Assembly: GCA_030673725.1 (NCBI GenBank)
Contig: DAOVIL010000012.1
Coordinates: forward strand, 1-8,846
Length of the DNA stretch: 8,846 nt
Direction: 5' to 3'
Origin: Candidatus Aenigmatarchaeota archaeon
Lineage (GTDB): Archaea; Aenigmatarchaeota; Aenigmatarchaeia; QMZP01
Part shown: one piece after another, positions 5,214 to 8,846 of the stretch
Layout: each line of letters opens with the position of its first letter
Numbering within the stretch: position 1 is the stretch's first letter
Program-made: the position numbers and the translations under genes
Notes under the pieces: model-generated
Database searches by the model: none
What the model was told of the DNA's origin: nothing
What the model saw: the letters and a program-made list of their open reading frames with translations, nothing else

Positions 5214-5654
5214 ATGACAGAAGACAAGCTGCAGGAAAAAGCCAACAAGAAGGTAATAAAGGAAGGCTGGATAAGGGTCACCATGATGGTGGAGGCCCTG
5301 GCCACGACCGAGGACGCCGCCAAGACAGCTCTAGAGAAGCACATAGGCGCGATGGACAGGGAAGAGGGCATCATCAAGTACAAGGCTGACTGGGGCGAGA
5401 TAAAGAAGGTCGATAGGCCATTCAAGAACGTGGAGGTCGCATACTCCCTGATAGTTGAGGTCGATTTCGTAGCACACTCATTCGAGCGCCTTGTCTGGGC
5501 TGTCATGACGTTCTGCCCCTCAAGCATAGAGATACTGGAGCCAGAGAACCTGAAACTGGACATGGGAGACGCCCAGGGCATACTGAACTCCATCTCAGAC
5601 ATCATACACCGCTTCGCTGCAATGGGTGTAGGCGGCGTCGTGGTCAGGACTTAA
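5214..5654 (+). CDS. Conserved-looking hypothetical protein (146 aa)
   Basis: I do not recognise this family. From ATG 5214 it has 146 residues, without signal peptide or membrane segment. Predicted elements alternate strand and helix: GWIRVTMMVEALA, a helix EDAAKTALEKHIGAM, strand GIIKYKADW, strand NVEVAYSLIVEVDFVA, helix SFERLVWAVMTF, strand SIEILEPENLKL, helix DAQGILNSISDIIHRFAAM and a final GGVVV. This suggests a two-layer alpha/beta, ferredoxin-like fold. One cysteine is present, in FCPSS. An upstream ATG at 5181 overlaps the methyltransferase stop as ATGA and would add 11 residues, but the TATA box at 5185-5192 sits inside that extension and points to 5214. Codon use matches its neighbours. 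Confidence 0.75.
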   Translation: MTEDKLQEKANKKVIKEGWIRVTMMVEALATTEDAAKTALEKHIGAMDREEGIIKYKADWGEIKKVDRPFKNVEVAYSLIVEVDFVAHSFERLVWAVMTFCPSSIEILEPENLKLDMGDAQGILNSISDIIHRFAAMGVGGVVVRT

Positions 5655-5658
5655 TTAA
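5651..5658 (+). promoter_or_regulatory. TATA box overlapping the upstream stop codon
   Basis: TTAATTAA includes the TAA stop (5652-5654) of the preceding gene and is centred 26.5 bp upstream of the ATG at 5681. Confidence 0.55.
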
Positions 5659-5680
5659 GCCGTCCGACCAACTATTTATC

Positions 5681-6235
5681 ATGAAAGTCAAGAAGGAGCA
5701 CCTGAAGCTCTATATGCTCGGAGCTGCCGCTGCCGTAGGGCTTGCCATAGTGCTCCAGAACCAGTTGGGCAACAGGGTCCAGCTCTCTCTCGGGACAGCC
5801 AAGAAAGACCCGCCAAGGGGCCTTGACAGGGTGAAGGTCCAGATAAAGGAAGTCAAGAATAAGCTGAAGGGCAAGGAGAAGAAGTTGAAGGAAGGCCATG
5901 CCATCTTCCTGAAGGACATCATAGGGGACATAGCGATGGCCAAAAGCCCGAAGAAGGACGTGGCAGAGCTGGAGAAGAAGAGGAAGCTGAAGGAAGCTGC
6001 AGTGGACTACATAGCAGAGGAGATGGAGGAGAAGCTGGAAGACATCGGGATGAAAAGGAAGGACCTGATGAAGATAGTGGACTCTGTCTCTGACGTGGCA
6101 GAGGCCATAATAGACGGAGAAAACCTGGTGGCAGTCATAAGGAAGTTCGATGACCTGAGCGACCAGCTCACCTTCCTTATGAAGAAGATACACCCCAAGC
6201 TGATCCAGGCGATAAAGAAGGACCAGAGGGCCTGA
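5681..6235 (+). CDS. Membrane-anchored, charged helical protein of unknown function (184 aa)
   Basis: Residues 1-9 are basic (MKVKKEHLK). Residues 10-25 are a hydrophobic segment (LYMLGAAAAVGLAIVL) that suits a single transmembrane anchor or an uncleaved signal. The remaining 160 residues are mostly Lys/Glu/Asp-rich helix. KEVKNKLKGKEKKLKEGH and ELEKKRKLKEAAVDYIAEEMEEKLEDIGM have heptad-like spacing that would allow coiled coil. The basic N-terminus predicts that the bulk of the protein lies outside the membrane, but the sequence does not prove the orientation. I recognise no family. It has its own TATA box and no Shine-Dalgarno. It converges on nreA, with 36 nt between the stops. Confidence 0.7.
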   Translation: MKVKKEHLKLYMLGAAAAVGLAIVLQNQLGNRVQLSLGTAKKDPPRGLDRVKVQIKEVKNKLKGKEKKLKEGHAIFLKDIIGDIAMAKSPKKDVAELEKKRKLKEAAVDYIAEEMEEKLEDIGMKRKDLMKIVDSVSDVAEAIIDGENLVAVIRKFDDLSDQLTFLMKKIHPKLIQAIKKDQRA

Positions 6236-6266
6236 AGAAGTCGCCTACCCTTTTCTGCTGACAAGG

Positions 6267-6286
6267 AAATATTACACTGTAATATC
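6267..6286. repeat. Palindromic 20-nt repeat, copy 1 (across the nreA stop codon)
   Basis: AAATATTACACTGTAATATC contains the perfect 8+1+8 palindrome ATATTACA-C-TGTAATAT at 6269-6285. The TAA of nreA (6274-6272) lies inside it, so the last four nreA codons are written in the repeat. An identical 20-mer occurs at 8621-8640 in the same orientation. No promoter or gene start is visible beside this copy. Confidence 0.85.
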
Positions 6287-7498
6287 GTTATGCTGCAGGC
6301 CCACACCGAAATCCGTTAATCTCCTCTGCTTGAACATCTTACTCTGGTCCACATACGTCTTAATAGGCAGCCTTAACTTGGCATTCATGTAATTAAGGGC
6401 CTCTTGAAGAGTGCTGAAAACGGCTGGTTTATTCTTGAATGCATGCCTTGCCGTTTCCCTTACCACAAATACTCCCATCGGGATGGTGTACCCTTCATAT
6501 ATCTCTCTAATGGAGAATACCCTCGCCTGCCTGCCTACCGATACCAGGTATTCAGTAGCCGCTATTCTGGCTGCGTAGTATCCCCCACCCTGTCTATCCG
6601 CATAGTGTTTTCTCCCCTTAAATGGCTCGTATTCCTCAACAACGGATATATCCTTCATGGATTTTGTCCAGAGTGTCCCAGGGGCCCACGCTTCAAAATT
6701 CTCATATTCCCAATTACCAGGCATAAGCAAAATAAGAAAATGATTATCGAGATACCGTGACTCGAAGACCATATAGTCATTCACTGAGGGGCTCATCCTT
6801 ATCATGTCCATCAGCTGCTTGGCTATCATGTCGTCTGTTGCAGTGATGCTCCAGCGCGTGGGGACCATCTTCTGGTTCTTCTGGAGGCCGAGTATGCCTG
6901 AGGAGAGTATGGTGGATATCTTGTACACGTCCTGGTTCAATTCGTACAGCTTGAAGCCGGCCTCCACAGCCTTTATCTCGTCCCTGGCGATGTATTCCAC
7001 TTTCCTGCTCACCTTCACGTTCTCTGTTATCCTGAACTTCTGCAGGGTCGCTGTAGGGCCCATGGGCTGGTGCACATCAGAGAAGGAGACATTGAACACA
7101 GGCTTCTTGAAGAATGACATCTCCACATCAGTCGGCCTGGAAGCCAGCGCAAGCTCCTGGTTCTCCTCTATGAAACGTGAGCGGGAAAAGACGCTCTCCT
7201 TCTGCTTGGTCCTTATCATGAGCGACCTCATCTCAACCAGCTTCTGGTAGTCCATCCCGAACCATTTCCCAGGTGAGTCTATGTCCTTCCTCATCTCGAC
7301 AGCAGCAAGCGGACCCACACCCACGTTTGGGTAGCCTACCCTTCCCACGAACACGTTTGTGGACGGGCCGAAGAAGTCCATCCCGACCTTCTCCTTTATC
7401 TCCGGCGCTATCCTGAACCTGGGGAGCAGGGGGCATTTCTGCTGGCCGCAGAGGGCCCTGCTGCCCTTGCATAGAAGGCAGGGCTTGGCAGTGTTCAT
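6272..7498 (-). CDS. nreA: NreA-family archaeal DNA repair protein
   Basis: The 408-residue protein has the Nre layout. An N-terminal four-cysteine zinc motif (C7, C10, C17, C22 in CLLCKGSRALCGQQKCP) comes first. It is followed by FFGPSTNVFVGRVGYPNVGVGPLA (about 41-64), which is a signature of the family, and a conserved C-terminal domain. Haloarchaeal NreA acts in repair of DNA damage and binds PCNA through a C-terminal PIP motif. Here QRRLTDFG at 391-398 fits the PIP pattern with Q, L and one aromatic (F397), but a glycine replaces the second aromatic. Ten residues, VGLQHNDITV, follow it. The C-terminal part (about 6290-6790) is lower in GC and uses AGA, GTA, GAA and TTA codons more than the rest. 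A TATA box 24.5 bp upstream suggests a leaderless mRNA. It diverges from the zinc-ribbon/Hsp20-like gene. Confidence 0.92.
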   Translation of the reverse strand: MNTAKPCLLCKGSRALCGQQKCPLLPRFRIAPEIKEKVGMDFFGPSTNVFVGRVGYPNVGVGPLAAVEMRKDIDSPGKWFGMDYQKLVEMRSLMIRTKQKESVFSRSRFIEENQELALASRPTDVEMSFFKKPVFNVSFSDVHQPMGPTATLQKFRITENVKVSRKVEYIARDEIKAVEAGFKLYELNQDVYKISTILSSGILGLQKNQKMVPTRWSITATDDMIAKQLMDMIRMSPSVNDYMVFESRYLDNHFLILLMPGNWEYENFEAWAPGTLWTKSMKDISVVEEYEPFKGRKHYADRQGGGYYAARIAATEYLVSVGRQARVFSIREIYEGYTIPMGVFVVRETARHAFKNKPAVFSTLQEALNYMNAKLRLPIKTYVDQSKMFKQRRLTDFGVGLQHNDITV

Positions 7499-7518
7499 GG
7501 TTGATTCTTGGTCCCAGG

Positions 7519-7526
7519 CTTTAAGA
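7519..7526 (-). promoter_or_regulatory. TATA box for nreA
   Basis: TCTTAAAG on the minus strand is centred 24.5 bp upstream of the nreA ATG, and no Shine-Dalgarno lies between. Confidence 0.5.
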
Positions 7527-7561
7527 GATATTGCTTAGCAGCGTTCCGCTATTCCGTTAAG

Positions 7562-7569
7562 CTTTAATT
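7562..7569 (+). promoter_or_regulatory. TATA box for the zinc-ribbon/Hsp20-like gene
   Basis: CTTTAATT is centred 25.5 bp upstream of ATG 7591 but only 19.5 bp upstream of ATG 7585, so it favours the second ATG as the start of a leaderless mRNA. Confidence 0.5.
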
Positions 7570-7590
7570 CAAGCCATCCAATATATGTGT

Positions 7591-8286
7591 ATGAAATGCG
7601 CCAACTGCAGGGCGAACGTGGACGAAAGGTGGCAATTCTGCCCCAAATGCGGGAACAAGCTTAGGATAAGGAGGAGCCTTTTCGACCAGATATTCTCACA
7701 TTTCGGAAGGGAACTTGAGCAGATGGACAAACAGATGAGGGGGATGGACAGGATGGAGAGGAGGTTCGAGGCCCTGGACCTGTCGCCTTTCTTCAGGCAG
7801 CCCTCAAAAGGAAGGGGATTCAAGATAAAGATCGTCAGGCACGGAGGGGAGGAGCCCAAAGTCTCTGTCCAGACATTCGGTGACGTCAACAAGGAAGATA
7901 TAACGGATCAGCTCAAGAAACAGTTTGGGGGAATGCCTGGCAAGCCAATCAAGATAAGAATCACCCCTGTAGGGGTCGAGCCAGCAGCAGGACCTGTGCC
8001 TGCCAAGACGGCCAGAACAGCGCCAGAGAAAGAGCTGCCCACCCCCAAGACCACAAAGGAGCCCAAGACAGAGGTCAGGAGGGTGGACTCCAGGGTCATA
8101 GTGGAGATGGAGCTGCCTGGCGTCAGGTCACTGGATGACATCAGGATAAACGAGATGCAGGAGTCTGTAGAGGTGCGTGCAGCCGCCGGCGACAGGGGTT
8201 TCTTCAAGATACTCACAAAGCCAGGCCAGTTCAGGGTCTCAAAGAAGGGCTTCAAGGACGGAAAGCTGCACCTGGAGTTCTCCTAG
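7591..8286 (+). CDS. Zinc-ribbon protein with Hsp20/CS-like chaperone domain
   Basis: Starting at ATG 7591 the protein has 231 residues. An N-terminal zinc ribbon has C3, C6, C17 and C20 (CANC and CPKC). Next is a helical stretch, SLFDQIFSHFGRELEQMDKQM, rich in Met, Arg and Glu, like the N-terminal arm of archaeal small heat shock proteins. GFKIKIVRHGGEEPKVSVQTFGDV (about 76-99) resembles the segment that precedes the alpha-crystallin domain in archaeal Hsp20 relatives. A Pro/Thr/Lys-rich linker (about 133-160) leads to VIVEMELPGVRSLDDIRINEMQESVEVRA, where ELPGV and DDI are hallmarks of the Hsp20/CS fold. It probably binds unfolded or partner proteins in the cytoplasm. A start two codons earlier (7585, MCMKC) cannot be excluded. 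The TAG stop overlaps the stop of the convergent regulator within CTAG at 8283-8286. Confidence 0.83.
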   Translation: MKCANCRANVDERWQFCPKCGNKLRIRRSLFDQIFSHFGRELEQMDKQMRGMDRMERRFEALDLSPFFRQPSKGRGFKIKIVRHGGEEPKVSVQTFGDVNKEDITDQLKKQFGGMPGKPIKIRITPVGVEPAAGPVPAKTARTAPEKELPTPKTTKEPKTEVRRVDSRVIVEMELPGVRSLDDIRINEMQESVEVRAAAGDRGFFKILTKPGQFRVSKKGFKDGKLHLEFS

Positions 8287-8594
8287 GCGCTGGATTCTAT
8301 CATTTCCCTGCAGATATCGAACAGCTTCAGGTTGGCGTCTTTTGGTGACATCCGGGCGCTGGCAATCTCCCTTACAAGGGAATTGACCCTGTCAAGCAAC
8401 TGGGGGTTCCCCTCTATTGCATCCTTCCTGTAGCCCCTGACATCTCTCTTGTAATGGGATATCGCTGACTGGGAGAGCCCAAGGAGCTCACCAATCTCCT
8501 TCTGGGAGAAGCCGTTCTCCATCAGCTTTTTGGCCATAACCGCCCTAAGGGAGGGCAGTATGTCCAGTATCATGGTATCGAAGAAGTTCTTCAT
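8283..8594 (-). CDS. Stand-alone HTH transcriptional regulator, COG2522-type
   Basis: From ATG 8594 the protein has 103 residues. LPSLRAVMAKKLMENG (13-28) leads into the helix-turn-helix FSQKEIGELLGLSQSAISHYKRDVRG (29-54), with the SQKEI and LSQSAISHY recognition pattern of archaeal XRE-like regulators. In many archaea this domain is fused to ThiN or other sensors; here it stands alone. The C-terminus SPKDANLKLFDICREM (about 82-97) keeps the conserved helix with one cysteine. A longer frame from GTG 8642 would be translated through a palindrome and the TATA box, so it is rejected. The TATA box is centred 25.5 bp upstream of ATG 8594. The palindrome immediately upstream of that box suggests control of its own promoter. 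The stop overlaps the neighbour's stop by four bases. Confidence 0.85.
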   Translation of the reverse strand: MKNFFDTMILDILPSLRAVMAKKLMENGFSQKEIGELLGLSQSAISHYKRDVRGYRKDAIEGNPQLLDRVNSLVREIASARMSPKDANLKLFDICREMIESSA

Positions 8595-8615
8595 ACCGCT
8601 TGATTGGATTGGAGG

Positions 8616-8623
8616 TTTAAAAA
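8616..8623 (-). promoter_or_regulatory. TATA box for the HTH regulator
   Basis: TTTTTAAA on the minus strand is centred 25.5 bp upstream of ATG 8594. Its first base is also the last base of the palindrome, so the TFB recognition element (BRE) lies within the palindrome. Confidence 0.65.
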
Positions 8624-8640
8624 TATTACACTGTAATATC
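8621..8640. repeat. Palindromic 20-nt repeat, copy 2 (putative operator of the HTH regulator)
   Basis: This is the same 20-mer as at 6267-6286, with the perfect 17-bp dyad at 8623-8639. It spans the BRE position and touches the TATA box of the regulator gene, and one end overlaps the stop codon of the upstream gene. A dimeric HTH protein bound here would interfere with TBP/TFB, as expected of an autorepressor, or recruit them if it activates. Confidence 0.75.
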
Positions 8641-8846
8641 ACTGCTTCCTGAAATCGATAATCCTGAGGAAAACCTGGTGGGTCTTGGTCTCCACAACCA
8701 CCGCTATTATCTCTCCCCTGCCGGTGAATATCTTATGGTCGGCAGACGGGATGCGGCCTGTCTCGTCCTTGAACATGTGCCACTTCCTGCCGTCCATTAT
8801 CTCCTGCCTGTGTGAGAAGTACACCCTGCCGCTTATCCTCACCGCC
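8639..8846 (-). CDS. Incomplete protein, 3' end only, possible OB-like beta barrel
   Basis: The frame is open to the right-hand window edge, so the start is missing. A GTG at 8842-8840 is in frame but not needed as a start. The visible 69 residues include VRISGRVYFSHRQEIMDGRKWHMF, then KDETGRIPSADHKIF and GRGEIIAVVVETKTHQVFLRIIDF. The alternating hydrophobic strands with polar turns and a DETG turn recall an OB-like nucleic-acid-binding barrel, but this is a shape impression only. The TGA at 8641-8639 overlaps the palindromic repeat by two bases. It could be read through into the regulator gene 45 nt downstream on the same strand, although that gene has its own TATA box. Confidence 0.6.
   Translation of the reverse strand, partial: AVRISGRVYFSHRQEIMDGRKWHMFKDETGRIPSADHKIFTGRGEIIAVVVETKTHQVFLRIIDFRKQ

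Noticed and set aside
5672..6193. 173-codon minus-strand frame opposite the membrane-anchored protein
   Set aside because: It is Leu/His-rich antisense of Lys/Glu codons (AAG/GAG), without promoter or motif.
6269..6285. Palindrome as an intrinsic transcription terminator hairpin
   Set aside because: The dyad has a one-base centre and is A/T-rich, so an RNA hairpin would be weak. The identical 20-mer at a promoter also argues for a DNA site.
6404..7250. Plus-strand frames (118 and 148 codons) inside nreA
   Set aside because: They are antisense shadows. The minus strand gives a full-length Nre protein.
8283..8642. Longer HTH protein starting at GTG 8642
   Set aside because: Its first 16 codons are the palindrome and the TATA box. 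The box is at the right distance for ATG 8594.
1..8846. CRISPR arrays, insertion sequences, rRNA, riboswitches
   Set aside because: I saw no regularly spaced repeats, transposase motifs, terminal inverted repeats or conserved RNA signatures. Two copies of a 20-mer 2.35 kb apart are not an array.

Overview
This window reads as a compact archaeal chromosome segment. The evidence is an NreA-type DNA repair protein, a tRNA-Pro with two bulge-helix-bulge introns, tRNAs without an encoded CCA end, archaeal TATA boxes about 25 bp upstream of many start codons, and a COG2522-type HTH regulator. Most genes are fairly GC-rich and favour AGG, AAG, CTG and ATA codons. Small genes, short gaps and stop-to-stop overlaps would fit a DPANN or other reduced archaeon, but the lineage is not fixed by what I can see. 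I see no transposase, integrase, phage gene or CRISPR array.

Left part (1-1943). A small unknown protein ends head-on against a minus-strand unit: tRNA-Pro(UGG), a HAD-family phosphatase and a HIT-family nucleotide hydrolase/transferase. Only 10 nt separate tRNA-Pro from the HAD start codon, so the three may be one transcript. To the right are a 52-aa cysteine-rich protein on the plus strand and a minus-strand tRNA-Thr(CGU), which meet at position 1808.

Middle part (1944-6235). The AmmeMemoRadiSam-type radical SAM enzyme (amrS) overlaps by ATGA with a small flavin-type split-barrel protein. A second radical SAM protein with a SPASM-like cysteine-rich C-terminus converges on them. It shares a divergent promoter region with a class I SAM-dependent methyltransferase. 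Two proteins of unknown function follow: a 146-aa soluble protein and a 184-aa membrane-anchored, lysine/glutamate-rich helical protein.

Right part (6236-8846). nreA (minus) and a zinc-ribbon/Hsp20-like protein (plus) diverge from one promoter region. The latter converges on a stand-alone HTH regulator whose stop codon overlaps its own. Upstream of the regulator, the 3' end of an incomplete gene reaches the window edge. A 20-nt sequence containing a perfect 8+1+8 palindrome occurs twice here: next to the regulator's TATA box and across the nreA stop codon. The simplest reading is a specific operator, with the two copies also framing a module of nreA, the Hsp20-like gene and the regulator.

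Start codons obey a consistent rule. First genes of transcripts have a TATA-like box centred about 24-27 bp upstream of the ATG and no Shine-Dalgarno, so they are probably leaderless. Internal genes (HAD, HIT, the flavin-type protein) have a Shine-Dalgarno. This rule moves four starts inward from the longest reading frame.
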